The notes: generated by a model from the sequence alone, not told the origin. DNA of 64,000 nucleotides from Staphylococcus debuckii (GCF_003718735.1 NZ_CP033460.1:62001-126000); one strand, 5' to 3'. Counted from the stretch's first letter, positions 43,086 to 53,523 are shown. A program made the numbers and translations.

Positions 43086-43490
43086 TCATGCATTTTCTGT
43101 TGCCTTACGTTCAATTATTTGTATTAAATTACCGCATGTATCATCGAAAATAGCGAATTTAACACCATTTTCATAATCCATCGGCGCCATCGTAAATCCG
43201 ACACCTTGCTCTTTAAGTCGTTGATATTCTGCCTGTACATCATCCACATCAAACATCGTACAAGGAATCCCTTCTTCTTTTAGCCCTTCTTGATACGCTT
43301 GAGCAACGGGATGATTGTTAGGTTCAAGCAACAACTGCGTGCCCTCTGGATTTTCTGGAGAAACTACAGCTATCCATCTATAATCTCCAGCTGGTACATC
43401 TGCTTTCTTTTGAAATCCTAATATTTCTGTGTAAAACTTTAATGCTTGGTCTTGATCGTCTACAAATATACTTGCGACTTTAATTTCCAT
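43086..43490 (-). CDS. VOC-superfamily (glyoxalase/bleomycin-resistance fold) protein
   Basis: The 134-residue protein has two beta-alpha-beta-beta-beta modules of the vicinal oxygen chelate fold. Markers are VDDQDQALKFYTEILGF (residues 10-26), MFDVDDVQAEYQRLKEQGVG (about 79-98) and FAIFDDTCGNLIQIIER at the end. Its substrate is unknown; closest in feel to YaeR/PhnB-like or glyoxalase-like enzymes of Firmicutes. GGAGG precedes the ATG. It is a single gene between tre and the tRNA. Confidence 0.85.
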   Translation of the reverse strand: MEIKVASIFVDDQDQALKFYTEILGFQKKADVPAGDYRWIAVVSPENPEGTQLLLEPNNHPVAQAYQEGLKEEGIPCTMFDVDDVQAEYQRLKEQGVGFTMAPMDYENGVKFAIFDDTCGNLIQIIERKATENA

Positions 43491-43600
43491 GGGGCATAAC
43501 CTCCATTGTGAGTTAGTTCTTTCTTTCCTTATTTTTAAAAAAAGTAAACTAGAAAGACGAGAAATTAAGATAGATTACTGGAACCTTAAAAATACAAATT

Positions 43601-43643
43601 AAAAAGGCAAGCACTCAATACGAAATTGAATGATTGCCTTTTT
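43601..43643 (-). terminator. Terminator of tRNA-Ser
   Basis: AAAAAGGCAA...TCAAT and ATTGA...TTGCCTTTTT form a long stem on either strand, 34 bases past the tRNA 3' end on the minus strand. Confidence 0.8.
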
Positions 43644-43676
43644 ATATCTATTAGTCTTGGATTTCATTTATAATAG

Positions 43677-43766
43677 CGGAGGAAGAGGGATTCGAACCCC
43701 CGCGAGCCGTTAAGCTCCTGTCGGTTTTCAAGACCGATCCCTTCAGCCGGACTTGGGTATTCCTCC
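43677..43766 (-). tRNA. tRNA-Ser (anticodon TGA)
   Basis: The minus-strand 90-mer starts GGAGGAATACCCAAGTCCGG and ends TTCCTCCG, so the acceptor arms GGAGGAA/TTCCTCC pair. The anticodon loop reads CTTGAAA with anticodon TGA. The long variable arm AGGAGCTTAACGGCTCG is typical of serine tRNA, and GGTTCGAATCC is the T loop. CCA is not encoded. A terminator follows. Confidence 0.96.
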
Positions 43767-43867
43767 AATAAGCACAATAAACATCTTATTATACCCCATC
43801 ATAAAAGTCAATCAATTTTTTAAGTAAATTTTACACAATTCTTGTTGACAAATTCATATTGCAACAA

Positions 43868-43893
43868 AATAGAGGGACGATTGTCCCTCTATT
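43868..43893 (-). terminator. Terminator of gltBD
   Basis: AATAGAGGGACGA pairs with TTGTCCCTCTATT with a tight loop; TTGTTGC follows on the minus strand. It lies 12 bases beyond the gltD stop. Confidence 0.75.
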
Positions 43894-43904
43894 ATTGAAT
43901 TTTA

Positions 43905-45377
43905 TTAATTTAAAACAAGCTGCCTTTGTAAATATCTGTGCACAGATTTTGCGACTCCGCGCCCTTCTTTAATCGCCCAAACAACTAGACTTTGGCCACG
44001 TCTCGCATCACCTGCTGCAAAGATATGCGGTTGATTTGTCGCATAGTCGTTCTCATCTGCTATGATTTTATTTCGCTCTGTGTGTAAGTCGAACGTATTT
44101 GGAACAGTATTTTCAGTGCCTGTAAATCCAATCGCTAGTAGGATCAAATCTGCAGGCCAATGCTTTTCAGTATCGTCAATTTTCGTACTGCCATCTGGCA
44201 TTTTTCTCAAAGTTTGCGTATAAACCCCTCGCACATTACCAATACGGTCTACATCGTAACGCATGGTTTGCGCGCCATAAGCACGCGGTTCGTAACCGAA
44301 GCGTTCTTCTGCTTCTTTATGTGCGTAATCCATTTTAAATACAGGCATTGATAACGGCCAATAGGGATTACCTTGAATTTCATAACGCTCAGGCAGCTTT
44401 GTACGATAATTGAACTGTACTACTGTTTTGCAATTCTCACGCAAAGCAGTCGCAACACAGTCAGCTCCCGTATCCCCCGAGCCAATTACAATTACATTCT
44501 TTCCTTCGGCACTGATTTCGGCATTTTCTGGTTCTAATTCTCCATTTGCAATTTGCGTTTGTTCTGTTAAATAATCCATAGCGAAGTGTATGCCGTATCC
44601 CATGCGTCCTTCTAACGGAAGGTCTCTTGCTTGTTGGGAACCTGTACACACTATGATGGCATCAAATTCAGATTCAAGCGTCTCTTTAGAGATATCTTTT
44701 CCGACTTCTGTATCCGTTACAAAATGGATACCTGCTTCCTCCATTAATCGAATACGACGACGTACTACATCTTTATCTAATTTCATATTCGGAATGCCGT
44801 ACATCAACAAACCGCCTGCTTCGTGCGCACGTTCATAAATGGTCACTTCATACCCCTTTGCATTCAATTCGTCAGCTGCAGTCAATCCTGCAGGACCGCT
44901 TCCTATAATAGCTACGCGTTGCTCTAAACGCTGTGCAGGTAGTCTCGGTTGAACCCATCCATTTTCAAATGCTTCATCGATGATAGTACGCTCAATTCCT
45001 TTAATCGCGACCGGATCACGATTGATATTCATCACACAAGCTTGTTCGCACGGCGCCGGACACACACGCCCTGTGAAATCCGGAAAGTTATTAGTTTCTG
45101 CTAAACGTTCGTAGGCTGCTTTATAATCTTGATGAAAGACCAGATCATTCCACTCTGGTATATAATTTCCAATCGGACAGCCTATTGTATCACGTTCAAC
45201 CTGTTGGCCTGTCTGGCAAAAAGGCGTTCCGCAATCCATACATCTCGCACCCTGCATGCTGGCATCTTCTTTTGAAAAACACTGTTGAAATGCTGCATGA
45301 CTCGTTAAGCGTTCTGCTAACGAAAGTTCCGGTAGTGCTTGTCTGTCATACTTCATAAATCCTTTAAATTCCCCCAT
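43905..45377 (-). CDS. gltD: Glutamate synthase small subunit
   Basis: GltD passes electrons from NADPH through FAD and iron-sulfur clusters to GltB. The 490-residue protein has N-terminal cluster-binding cysteines ([12 protein letters not shown] near residue 42, [13 protein letters not shown] near 102). The FAD site is [20 protein letters not shown] (about 154-173). The NADPH-binding region contains [19 protein letters not shown]-terminal [20 protein letters not shown] closes the fold. It follows gltB after 23 bases. Confidence 0.96.
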   Translation of the reverse strand: MGEFKGFMKYDRQALPELSLAERLTSHAAFQQCFSKEDASMQGARCMDCGTPFCQTGQQVERDTIGCPIGNYIPEWNDLVFHQDYKAAYERLAETNNFPDFTGRVCPAPCEQACVMNINRDPVAIKGIERTIIDEAFENGWVQPRLPAQRLEQRVAIIGSGPAGLTAADELNAKGYEVTIYERAHEAGGLLMYGIPNMKLDKDVVRRRIRLMEEAGIHFVTDTEVGKDISKETLESEFDAIIVCTGSQQARDLPLEGRMGYGIHFAMDYLTEQTQIANGELEPENAEISAEGKNVIVIGSGDTGADCVATALRENCKTVVQFNYRTKLPERYEIQGNPYWPLSMPVFKMDYAHKEAEERFGYEPRAYGAQTMRYDVDRIGNVRGVYTQTLRKMPDGSTKIDDTEKHWPADLILLAIGFTGTENTVPNTFDLHTERNKIIADENDYATNQPHIFAAGDARRGQSLVVWAIKEGRGVAKSVHRYLQRQLVLN

Positions 45378-45400
45378 CTGAAAACACTCCTTCCTTTCCG

Positions 45401-48400
45401 TTAATAAACAACTGAAAATGGTTCTTCTGTTGCTGTCACTTCAGTGCTTGAATCGTAAAATGCATTTAAAACTGCTTTGTCATTGTCTTCTGCTAAACGT
45501 TGATGCATTTCCAACTTATGCATCATGAGCTTGTAATCTTTAGGAATTACTTTTACTACACGGTCAGCAATATTATCAAAATCAGCTAAAACAGCTGCTG
45601 CCTTCTTACTTCCTGTATACGTAATATGTTCTTCTAACATGTCACGCAAAATTTGAAATTCTTCTGGATGAGATAACATATCGAAATCCAATGTGTCTAA
45701 AGCATGGTAAGCTTTAAATTGTTCTACATCATCTGGGAAGATATAGGCTACACCGCCGCTCATCCCTTGACCAAAGTTATCTCCGACGTTACCTAAGACA
45801 ACTACGCGGCCTCCTGTCATGTATTCCAATCCATGATTACCAATTCCTTCTACAACTGCATGTACACCGCTGTTTCTAATACAGAAACGCTCTCCGGCAT
45901 AACCGTTGATAAAGGCTTTGCCGCTGGATGCTCCATAGAAACATACATTTCCGGCAATAATATTTTCTTCACGTTCTGTGTTCGGTGCATTAATAATAAT
46001 CTTACCGCCTGATAAACCTTTACCAACATAATCATTGGCATCACCCGTGTGATGAATCGTTAATCCAGATGGTGTAAATGCACCGATGCTTTGGCCAGCA
46101 TGGCCAGTAGTTTCAACATAAATCGTATCTTCGGGTAAACCTTCCGCTCCATGTGCTTGAGTAATTAGACTGCCGGCAGTTACACCTACATCACGCTGCT
46201 CGTTGCACAAATGATAATGTCCTCTGAATTTCGTTCCAGCCGAAATGGCCGCTTCTGCGTCTGGAATCAATTCAGTTGCATCAAAGCCTTCTGCTAGGTG
46301 ATGCTGCTGTTCAATTTCTTTAAAACGCGGTCCTGTTTCTTGATGTAAAAGTGGTATCACATTCAGAGAACGCGCTTTTTCATTATGAACCTCTGCTGAA
46401 GGTTCTAATAAATCTGAACGGCCAATCAATTCATCTACTGTTCGTAAACCAAGTTCAGCTAATATTTCACGTAATTCATGTGCGATGAAATGCATGAAAT
46501 TGACCACGTGATCTGCGCGCCCTGTAAACAGTTTACGCAAATCTTCATTTTGTGTCGCCACGCCGACTGGACAAGTATCTTTGTGGCACACACGCATCAT
46601 AATACAACCGAGCACAACTAAAGGCGCAGTTGCAAAACCGAATTCTTCAGCCCCTAATGCACAAGCATAAGCAACGTCATGTCCTGTTAAGAGCTTGCCA
46701 TCTGTTTCTAATCTTACACGTGAACGTAAATTATTCATCATGAGAGTTTGATGCGTTTCTGCTAGACCGATTTCCCAAGGCAGTCCAGCATGTTGAATAC
46801 TCGTTTTAGGTGAAGCGCCCGTTCCGCCGTCAAAACCACTGATAACAATTTTATCAGCGAAAGCTTTTGCCACACCTGCTGCTATTGTTCCGACACCACT
46901 TTTAGAAACTAATTTCACTGCAATATTCGCTTTTGGATTCGCATTTTTCAAATCATGAATCAATTGTGCTAAATCCTCAATTGAATAAATATCGTGATGT
47001 GGCGGTGGAGAAATCAAACCGATTCCTGGTGTCGATCCTCGAACTTCAGCAATCCACGGATAAACTTTAGAACCTGGCAACTGTCCGCCTTCCCCTGGTT
47101 TAGCGCCTTGTGCAACCTTGATTTGAATTTCAGTTGCATGTTGCAAATAATCACTTGTTACTCCAAAGCGTCCAGATGCCACTTGTTTAATTGAACTTGT
47201 AAAATTCTCACCTTCAGGTCCCAATAGATAACGTTCTGGTTCCTCGCCGCCTTCACCGCTGTTACTCTTACCTCCGATTTGATTCATCGCTTCAGCCAAA
47301 GTAGAGTGCGCTTCTCTCGAAATAGAGCCGTAGCTCATGGCTCCCGTATTGAAACGATGTACAATCGCTTCAATAGGTTCAACCTCATCGATATTGATAG
47401 GATTACGAGATTTAAATTTCATCAACTGGCGAATATGATCTGTACGCTGTTCATTGACACTTCGAGAATATTCTTTAAACATCGCGTAATCATTTTCCCG
47501 GCAAGCATGTTGCAACAATCGGATGGTTGTCGGATTGAAGGCATGATATTGCCCTTGTTGACGCCATTGGAAAGTACTGCCTGAGTCTAGATGTTTCTCT
47601 TCTCGACTTTGACGCGCTTTATTCTCCTTATCAATCAAATCAATGGTTAAACCTGAAAGTTTAGACTGTGTACCTGTGAAATATTTATCAATGACTGCTT
47701 GAGATAGACCGACCGCTTCAAAGATTTGAGCCCCTTGATAACTTTGAACGGTTGAAATACCCATTTTCGCCATAACTTTGATGACACCTTCAGCCAACAC
47801 ATCAGTATAAACTTTGACTTGTGATGCAACATCGCCAGATAATTCCCCTTGTCTGACTAATGCTGCAACGGTTTCTTGCGCTAAATACGGTAATACTGCA
47901 TTAGCGCCATATCCTAATAAACATGCGACATGATGTACTTCGCGGATTTCTCCGCCTTTTGCGACAAGACTGGTCTCTTGACGCAAATCTTCATTTATCA
48001 ACGCCTGATGCAAATAACTTACCGCCAGTAAAATTGGAATTGCATAGCCTTCTTCATTTTGTAAGCCGCTGTCATCTAAAATTAAAATATCATGTCCCTG
48101 TTTTACTGCTTGTACTGCTTTATTTCTCAAATCTTCTAAGGCATCCTCTAAACTTCCGTTATAAAGCGTCGATAAATATTGCGCATTAAAAGGTCCTGCT
48201 TCTGCTTCTTCCAATTGTACTTCCGTAAGCACTGGATGCTTCAATTGCAAACGATTCAAGGCTTCTGTATTAGGAAGCAACAAATTGCCTTCTTTTCCTA
48301 AGTACGTCAACTCACTCGTCACAATCTTTTCGCGATAGGCGTCAATCGGCGGATTGGTAACTTGCGCAAATAATTGTTTGAAGTAATTAAATAACGACTC

Positions 48401-49897
48401 TGGGCGCTCATTCAGCACAGCGAGCGGCGCATCGTACCCCATCGCACCAATCGGATCTTTCTTACCTTCCACCAGTTCTTTCATATACTTATGAATTTCT
48501 TCACGCGTATAACCGAATTGCTTTTGCAAACGTTGCAACGTCTCTTGATTCCATGCTTCATCTTTAAAAGGAAGATCTAGATTGATATTTACTTTATGAT
48601 TTTCTAACCATGACTCATAAGGCAATTCGCCTGCAATTTCTTTCTTCAAAATGTGATTATTCACCACTTCATGTTTATCAAAATCAACGAGCAGCAAGCG
48701 TCCAGGATTCAAACGTCCTTTAAACGCTACGTCTGCTTCATCGACATCAATCACACCTACTTCAGAAGAAAAGATAATATGGTTATCTTTGGTGATAGTA
48801 TAGCGTCCAGGTCTTAAGCCGTTACGGTCCGTCAGCGCTCCGATTTTATCTCCATTACAGAACGAAATCATCGTCGGTCCGTCCCACGGTTCCATTAAAT
48901 AACTGTAATACTCATAAAATGCCCGTACAGAACTCTGATTTGCTTTACTGTATTGCCAAGGTTCAGGTACTAACAACATTGCAGCCTTTTCCGGTTCCAT
49001 AGCTAAAGATAGAAATTCTAAAGCATTATCTACAATTGAAGAGTCACTGCCGTCCACATCTAAGATCTCATGAACTTTCGCACGGTCATTTTCATCAAAT
49101 AATGTTTCTATCAACCGCTTTTGACGTGCACGCATCCAATTAATATTTCCGCGAATCGTATTAATTTCGCCATTATGCATCAGCAAACGGTTAGGATGCG
49201 CACGTTTCCAACTCGGAAAGGTATTCGTACTAAAACGAGAATGTACTAAACCAAGTTTAGAAATATAATCTGGATGATTTAAATCTATAAACAAACTTTT
49301 AATTTGATCTGAGCGCAACCACCCTTTATAGACAATCGTTTTCGTTGATAAGCTCGTAAAATAAAGCTCTAATCCTTGCTCATCACCATAGAATTCAATT
49401 TGTTTACGCGCAAGATACAAGCGTTTTTCAGCATCTGCACTGTGATTTAAATCTATAAATATTTGTTGGATATAAGGCATGGTTTCAGCTACATGTGGCG
49501 GAACTGCTGACACTTCAACCGGAACATTTCGATAGCCGAGGACTTTCAGCCCTTCACTTTCAAAATAAGCTCGAAATACTGTTTCGTGTGTCGATCCTTC
49601 TACAGGAGTATTGGTGAAAAACAATCCTACTGCATACTCACCTTCAGCAGGCAAATCAAAATCAGTATGTTTCTTAAAATAATCAAACGGAATTTCCGTC
49701 ATTATTCCTGCACCGTCACCTGTCATGCCGTCTGCACCAATCCCCCCACGATGGTCTAAGCGACGTAACATTTCAAGTGATTGAATCACAATATCATGCG
49801 ATCGTAAATTATCCATATTGGCATAAAAACCAATACCGCAAGCATCATGCTCATTTCGTGAATCATATAAACCTTGGTTCTGTATTTTTTTGCCCAT
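45401..49897 (-). CDS. gltB: Glutamate synthase large subunit
   Basis: GltB makes two glutamates from glutamine and 2-oxoglutarate. The 1498-residue protein has an N-terminal class II amidotransferase domain. Its nucleophile cysteine (HDACGIGFYA, Cys20) becomes residue 1 after removal of a 19-residue propeptide. The FMN-binding synthase domain has GGEEPERYLLGPEG and GFDGGTGASP. The 3Fe-4S ligands are in MMRVCHKDTCPVGVATQ plus the preceding Cys. The C-terminal GXGXG beta-helix has GKAFINGYAGERF. I chose the ATG at 49897 after AAGGAGGAG; the frame runs 29 codons further into the promoter. gltC is divergent. Confidence 0.97.
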   Translation of the reverse strand: MGKKIQNQGLYDSRNEHDACGIGFYANMDNLRSHDIVIQSLEMLRRLDHRGGIGADGMTGDGAGIMTEIPFDYFKKHTDFDLPAEGEYAVGLFFTNTPVEGSTHETVFRAYFESEGLKVLGYRNVPVEVSAVPPHVAETMPYIQQIFIDLNHSADAEKRLYLARKQIEFYGDEQGLELYFTSLSTKTIVYKGWLRSDQIKSLFIDLNHPDYISKLGLVHSRFSTNTFPSWKRAHPNRLLMHNGEINTIRGNINWMRARQKRLIETLFDENDRAKVHEILDVDGSDSSIVDNALEFLSLAMEPEKAAMLLVPEPWQYSKANQSSVRAFYEYYSYLMEPWDGPTMISFCNGDKIGALTDRNGLRPGRYTITKDNHIIFSSEVGVIDVDEADVAFKGRLNPGRLLLVDFDKHEVVNNHILKKEIAGELPYESWLENHKVNINLDLPFKDEAWNQETLQRLQKQFGYTREEIHKYMKELVEGKKDPIGAMGYDAPLAVLNERPESLFNYFKQLFAQVTNPPIDAYREKIVTSELTYLGKEGNLLLPNTEALNRLQLKHPVLTEVQLEEAEAGPFNAQYLSTLYNGSLEDALEDLRNKAVQAVKQGHDILILDDSGLQNEEGYAIPILLAVSYLHQALINEDLRQETSLVAKGGEIREVHHVACLLGYGANAVLPYLAQETVAALVRQGELSGDVASQVKVYTDVLAEGVIKVMAKMGISTVQSYQGAQIFEAVGLSQAVIDKYFTGTQSKLSGLTIDLIDKENKARQSREEKHLDSGSTFQWRQQGQYHAFNPTTIRLLQHACRENDYAMFKEYSRSVNEQRTDHIRQLMKFKSRNPINIDEVEPIEAIVHRFNTGAMSYGSISREAHSTLAEAMNQIGGKSNSGEGGEEPERYLLGPEGENFTSSIKQVASGRFGVTSDYLQHATEIQIKVAQGAKPGEGGQLPGSKVYPWIAEVRGSTPGIGLISPPPHHDIYSIEDLAQLIHDLKNANPKANIAVKLVSKSGVGTIAAGVAKAFADKIVISGFDGGTGASPKTSIQHAGLPWEIGLAETHQTLMMNNLRSRVRLETDGKLLTGHDVAYACALGAEEFGFATAPLVVLGCIMMRVCHKDTCPVGVATQNEDLRKLFTGRADHVVNFMHFIAHELREILAELGLRTVDELIGRSDLLEPSAEVHNEKARSLNVIPLLHQETGPRFKEIEQQHHLAEGFDATELIPDAEAAISAGTKFRGHYHLCNEQRDVGVTAGSLITQAHGAEGLPEDTIYVETTGHAGQSIGAFTPSGLTIHHTGDANDYVGKGLSGGKIIINAPNTEREENIIAGNVCFYGASSGKAFINGYAGERFCIRNSGVHAVVEGIGNHGLEYMTGGRVVVLGNVGDNFGQGMSGGVAYIFPDDVEQFKAYHALDTLDFDMLSHPEEFQILRDMLEEHITYTGSKKAAAVLADFDNIADRVVKVIPKDYKLMMHKLEMHQRLAEDNDKAVLNAFYDSSTEVTATEEPFSVVY

Positions 49898-49955
49898 GCT
49901 TGCTCCTCCTTTTATATACGTTGTATGAATTTTCAGATTTTTATTGATAACTAAT

Positions 49956-49984
49956 ATAATATAGAAGGCGATTCTTCTGTTCAA
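49956..49984 (-). promoter_or_regulatory. Promoter of gltBD
   Basis: On the minus strand TTGAAC (49979-49984) and TATTAT (49956-49961) are 17 bases apart, 59 bases before the gltB start. The GltC palindrome at 50007-50021 lies just upstream of its -35 box, where LysR activators bind. Confidence 0.65.
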
Positions 49985-50006
49985 TACGGAAATTAGATGA
50001 TATTAT

Positions 50007-50021
50007 TCTAATTATTAGAAC
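50007..50021. promoter_or_regulatory. Candidate GltC operator
   Basis: TTCTAATTATTAGAA is a palindrome with 6-base arms between the divergent gltC and gltB starts. It is centred about 30 bases upstream of the gltB -35 box and 20-35 bases before the gltC start codon. That suits both activation of gltB and self-repression of gltC. Predicted from position and symmetry. Confidence 0.65.
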
Positions 50022-50040
50022 AATAAGCGGGGTGCAGAAT

Positions 50041-50925
50041 ATGGAATTCAAACAACTCAAATACTTTATTGAGGTCGCAAAACGTGAACATTTATCCGAA
50101 GCAGCTTTAGAATTAAACATCGCCCAATCCGCAATCAGCAGACAAATTTCGCAATTAGAAGACGAACTGAATGTTTCTCTTTTCAGAAGAGAAGGCAGAA
50201 ATATTTATTTAACTAAAGCAGGCCAGCGATTTTTGACTGAAGCTGCAAAGATAGTAGAGCAAAGCGAACAAACTTTGAAGATGTTCCGTCAAGAACAAGA
50301 GGCTGAGTCTAAACGTATTAAAATGGGTTATGTAGAAAGTTATGTGGCGCAGTTGCTGCCGTTGTTGGTTCAAAAATTTGAAAATGAACATCCAACAACA
50401 CTGTTGCCATTAATGAAAGACAATGAAACACTGCTGCATATGCTCTTAACAAGAGAAATTGATGTGGCATTTATGGATTTGTCTGCCGACTTAAAGCACC
50501 GTAATGACTTAGAAGTTACGCCATTATTTGAAGACGCTTATGCATTATATGTGCCGAAACAAGATCCGTTAGCTTCTGCGACACAACCTCCGCTTAACCA
50601 ATTAAATCAATGCACACTATTTTCTTTATCTGAAATGCCAGGTGCCTTAATCCAACAAATTGAGCAAACGACCCGAAATTCTATTCACCGTATTTCATCA
50701 ACACGTTTAGCTGCTTATCTGTTAAAGAAAAATAGAGGATACGTTTTTGCGCCGCAATATGCATTATTAAAAGAAAGCGAAGATTGGGAGCGTTTATCTT
50801 TAACGCATACTGAACTCAAACGAACGATTTGTGTAGTGGTACATAAAGATAATCACAAGCCTGAATTAAAGGCGCTGCAAGATGAAATTACTGGTTTATT
50901 ATCACATACGTCGGTCTATCATTAA
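50041..50925 (+). CDS. gltC: GltC, LysR-type activator of gltBD
   Basis: GltC activates the glutamate synthase genes and is tuned by 2-oxoglutarate and glutamate. The 294-residue protein starts MEFKQLKYFIEVAKREHLSE, with the helix-turn-helix LSEAALELNIAQSAISRQIS (about 18-37) and a LysR effector domain (IKMGYVESYVAQLLPLLVQK onward). I use the ATG at 50041 with GGGGTG 6 bases upstream. It is divergent from gltB, which with the fold identifies it. Unusually compact spacing to the gltB promoter supports coupled control. Confidence 0.93.
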   Translation: MEFKQLKYFIEVAKREHLSEAALELNIAQSAISRQISQLEDELNVSLFRREGRNIYLTKAGQRFLTEAAKIVEQSEQTLKMFRQEQEAESKRIKMGYVESYVAQLLPLLVQKFENEHPTTLLPLMKDNETLLHMLLTREIDVAFMDLSADLKHRNDLEVTPLFEDAYALYVPKQDPLASATQPPLNQLNQCTLFSLSEMPGALIQQIEQTTRNSIHRISSTRLAAYLLKKNRGYVFAPQYALLKESEDWERLSLTHTELKRTICVVVHKDNHKPELKALQDEITGLLSHTSVYH

Positions 50926-50955
50926 TCTGTTGACATATTTTCAGAAATACTGCCG

Positions 50956-50992
50956 GAACGAAAATAACCGCTTCTACAGGTTATTTTCGTTC
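50956..50992 (+). terminator. Hairpin downstream of gltC
   Basis: GAACGAAAATAACC and GGTTATTTTCGTTC form a perfect 14-bp stem around CTTCTACA-type loop sequence, 31 bases after gltC. The T-run comes late (ATCCCCTCTTTT), so it may stop transcription only partly. Confidence 0.65.
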
Positions 50993-51107
50993 ATCCCCTC
51001 TTTTGCTTATCTTCCTTTTCCACACAATCATTGGAATTCTCATTTCATTAAGCGTATAATCGCGTTGTCTATTGAAACTATACAAATTTATGAGGTGTTT
51101 TCACATC

Positions 51108-52220
51108 ATGTCATATCAAAATAAATTCAAGCAGCCCTTTACGTGGGTATTGCTTACCTTTATAGTGCTCTTTCTCGGCGCTTTAATTTTCACCATGAAT
51201 AATGCACGTTTTTATCGCATGCCTATCGGTGAAATTACACAGGTGCAACATTTGAAGACCGAACAAGTTACCGATGAACATCACAACCAAGATACAAAGC
51301 ATTCTGATAAGCTGACTATCCGCGTGTTGAATGGTAAATTCAAAGGGCAAAGCGGCCATATCAGTAATACGTATTATGCATCACAAGCGGACTCTGAAAA
51401 ATTCAACCCGCACGACAAAGTGCTCCTGCATATCAATAAACATCCGAGCGACGCCAATATAATTGAGAAGAAGCGCGATACCTTAGTCATTTTCATGACA
51501 GGTATTTTTATTTTCATTGTGTTATGGGTCGGGCGTAAAGTAGGTATCCAATCGATACTCTCACTGATCTTCAACACCGCAGCAGTTATCGGCGCAATTG
51601 CGATTCATAATGCCTTTCCAGCAACCAGTTTATTCTTACTGATGAGCATTGCTGTTATTCTAGCAACCGCCGTCACCTTGTTACTGGTTACAGGATGGCA
51701 TTGGCGAACCGCTATCACGATTGTCAGTACGCTTATAGGCACTTTCCTATGTGTCGGTATCGCCGAAATCGTCATACGTTCAACTGGTGGCGCCGGCATT
51801 AAATACGAAACCATGAGTTTCCTGACCTTGCCACCTAAAGAAGTCTTCATGGCATCAGTCATCGTCGGTACACTCGGCGCTGTCATGGACGTTGCTATCA
51901 CCATTGCGAGCGGAATGTATGAAATTTGGCAACGCACACCGAACATCAACATGACACGCTGGGCTTTAGCAGGACGTAACATCGGTCAAGATATCATGGG
52001 AACGATGACGAATATTCTGCTCTTTTCATACTTAGCCGGCAGTCTGCCGATGATGTTGATCTACCTCAGAAACGCCAACACGATTACTTATACCATTTCC
52101 ATGAACTGGTCATTAGAAATTGCGCGTGCTTTAATCGGTGGCATCGGCATCGTATTAACCATTCCGATTACCATCCTGCTCATGCAAGTATGGGCTAAAT
52201 TGCGAGGTGAACACACATGA
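51108..52220 (+). CDS. YibE/F-family membrane protein, first of a pair
   Basis: The 370-residue protein has one N-terminal anchor (WVLLTFIVLFLGALIFT), an extracytoplasmic domain of about 100 residues rich in His/Asp/Lys, then about seven membrane segments. GTLGAVMDVAITIASGMYEI is the YibE/F family hallmark. The Lactococcus/Bacillus homologues have no established function; the family is annotated as putative multitransmembrane transporters. I chose the ATG at 51108 (MSYQNKF), as GAGGTG lies 10 bases upstream. Its stop overlaps the start of the next family member by 4 bases. Confidence 0.85.
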   Translation: MSYQNKFKQPFTWVLLTFIVLFLGALIFTMNNARFYRMPIGEITQVQHLKTEQVTDEHHNQDTKHSDKLTIRVLNGKFKGQSGHISNTYYASQADSEKFNPHDKVLLHINKHPSDANIIEKKRDTLVIFMTGIFIFIVLWVGRKVGIQSILSLIFNTAAVIGAIAIHNAFPATSLFLLMSIAVILATAVTLLLVTGWHWRTAITIVSTLIGTFLCVGIAEIVIRSTGGAGIKYETMSFLTLPPKEVFMASVIVGTLGAVMDVAITIASGMYEIWQRTPNINMTRWALAGRNIGQDIMGTMTNILLFSYLAGSLPMMLIYLRNANTITYTISMNWSLEIARALIGGIGIVLTIPITILLMQVWAKLRGEHT

Positions 52221-53008
52221 GCGCAGTATTAATTTTAGCTTTAATCCTTTTGATTCTGATGATTATTTTCGGAGGCAAGAAAGGTGCCATTTCATACGGC
52301 ATGCTCTTCTTGAACTTTCTGATGGTACTCATCGCTCTCGTAGCCATCGTCTTGAAATTACCGATTCCGATCGTGGCAATACTCTTCTGTCTCGCAGTTG
52401 CCAGCCTCAATTTATTTGGATTAAACGGTTATAACGTCAAGACTCAAGCCGCCTTTATCGGCACCTGTCTGACCACAGCCATCCTATTAGGCGTCATTTA
52501 CTTCGCAGTCGCAACCGGCCACCTGCAAGGCTTCGCGACAGAACAACAAGACGAAACTTATGTGTATTCCATGAACATCGGCATCAACATGATTCAATTC
52601 ATGGTCTTTACCACCGTACTCGCCGTCATAGCAGCCGTCGTCGATTTAGCCATCACCATCAGCTCACCCATGTACGAATTGAGCGAAACCAATCCGAATC
52701 TCAGTCGCACAGAACTCTTCCAATCCGGAATGCGCGTAGGACGAGAAATCCTGGCAACCTCAGCCAACACCATCTACCTCGCCTATTTCGGAGGACAACT
52801 GACACTATTCTTTTGGTTCTTCAAACTCAATTACTCATTCGGACACATCATCAACGCCAAAATATTCACCCAAGAATTCGTGTCCATACTCTTCGGAGGC
52901 ATCGCAGTCGCACTCAGCATTCCAATTACCGCCTGGATTACCTCCTGGCTCATTCACCGCCATTCTGGCAAAAAAGCCACACAACCGGTATCCGACGAAC
53001 AAACATAA
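52217..53008 (+). CDS. YibE/F-family membrane protein, second of a pair
   Basis: The 263-residue protein has about seven membrane segments. The shared family motif reads AAVVDLAITISSPMYELSET (about residues 138-157) and NTIYLAYFGGQLTLFFWF follows. It overlaps the preceding family member (ATGA at 52217). The two are paralogous halves and probably form one heteromeric complex. GAGGTGA lies 7 bases before the ATG. Function unknown. Confidence 0.85.
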   Translation: MSAVLILALILLILMIIFGGKKGAISYGMLFLNFLMVLIALVAIVLKLPIPIVAILFCLAVASLNLFGLNGYNVKTQAAFIGTCLTTAILLGVIYFAVATGHLQGFATEQQDETYVYSMNIGINMIQFMVFTTVLAVIAAVVDLAITISSPMYELSETNPNLSRTELFQSGMRVGREILATSANTIYLAYFGGQLTLFFWFFKLNYSFGHIINAKIFTQEFVSILFGGIAVALSIPITAWITSWLIHRHSGKKATQPVSDEQT

Positions 53009-53128
53009 CATACAACCGCCCGCCGCTACCGAACGGCGCATGCACGAGTGTAATCATCGTGCAAAAGAATAAGTAATGTTATAATAGATAGCACTGAAAA
53101 AAAATCACACAAGGAGGATTACTTCTAC

Positions 53129-53401
53129 ATGGCAAGACAACCAAAATCAAAATTACGCCGTCTTTCTAACGTTTTGAATACAGTAGGATTCGGTATTGAA
53201 ATTTATAACACTTATATTGTACGTTCTAAGAGCCGCAAATTATCACAAGTCGGCTTAGCAATCAATGTAGTCGGAGGTATCCTTGATTTCTACACAGCCT
53301 TGAAATCAGGCCGCTTCTTAACTAAAGTCTTTTCATTCAGCAACTTAATAGCAGTATTCGCAACATCTTATAATCGCTTCAAAGAGTTGCGCAGTAAATA
53401 A
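53129..53401 (+). CDS. Small conserved-looking protein, unknown function
   Basis: The 90-residue basic protein (MARQPKSKLRRLSNVLNTVG) has two moderately hydrophobic stretches (VGLAINVVGGILDFYTAL, FSFSNLIAVFATSY) that may be membrane-associated helices. A perfect AGGAGG lies 11 bases before the ATG, and a long palindromic terminator follows. That makes it a real, separately transcribed gene. I do not recognise the family. Confidence 0.72.
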   Translation: MARQPKSKLRRLSNVLNTVGFGIEIYNTYIVRSKSRKLSQVGLAINVVGGILDFYTALKSGRFLTKVFSFSNLIAVFATSYNRFKELRSK

Positions 53402-53409
53402 GCTGACAG

Positions 53410-53443
53410 GGAGCGGAACAGAAAAATTTTTCTGTTCCGCTCC
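53410..53443 (+). terminator. Terminator, GGAGCGGAACAG palindrome
   Basis: GGAGCGGAACAGAAAAA is directly followed by its exact complement, a 34-base perfect palindrome, and then TTTTGC. It resembles the right end of the dispersed repeat at 7967-8121. Confidence 0.85.
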
Positions 53444-53523
53444 TTTTGCACTTTTTCAGATTTAGCTTTAAACTTAAATCAAAATCATTACGTTTTATAA
53501 ACAAATAAGCGAGGAGCAACGTT

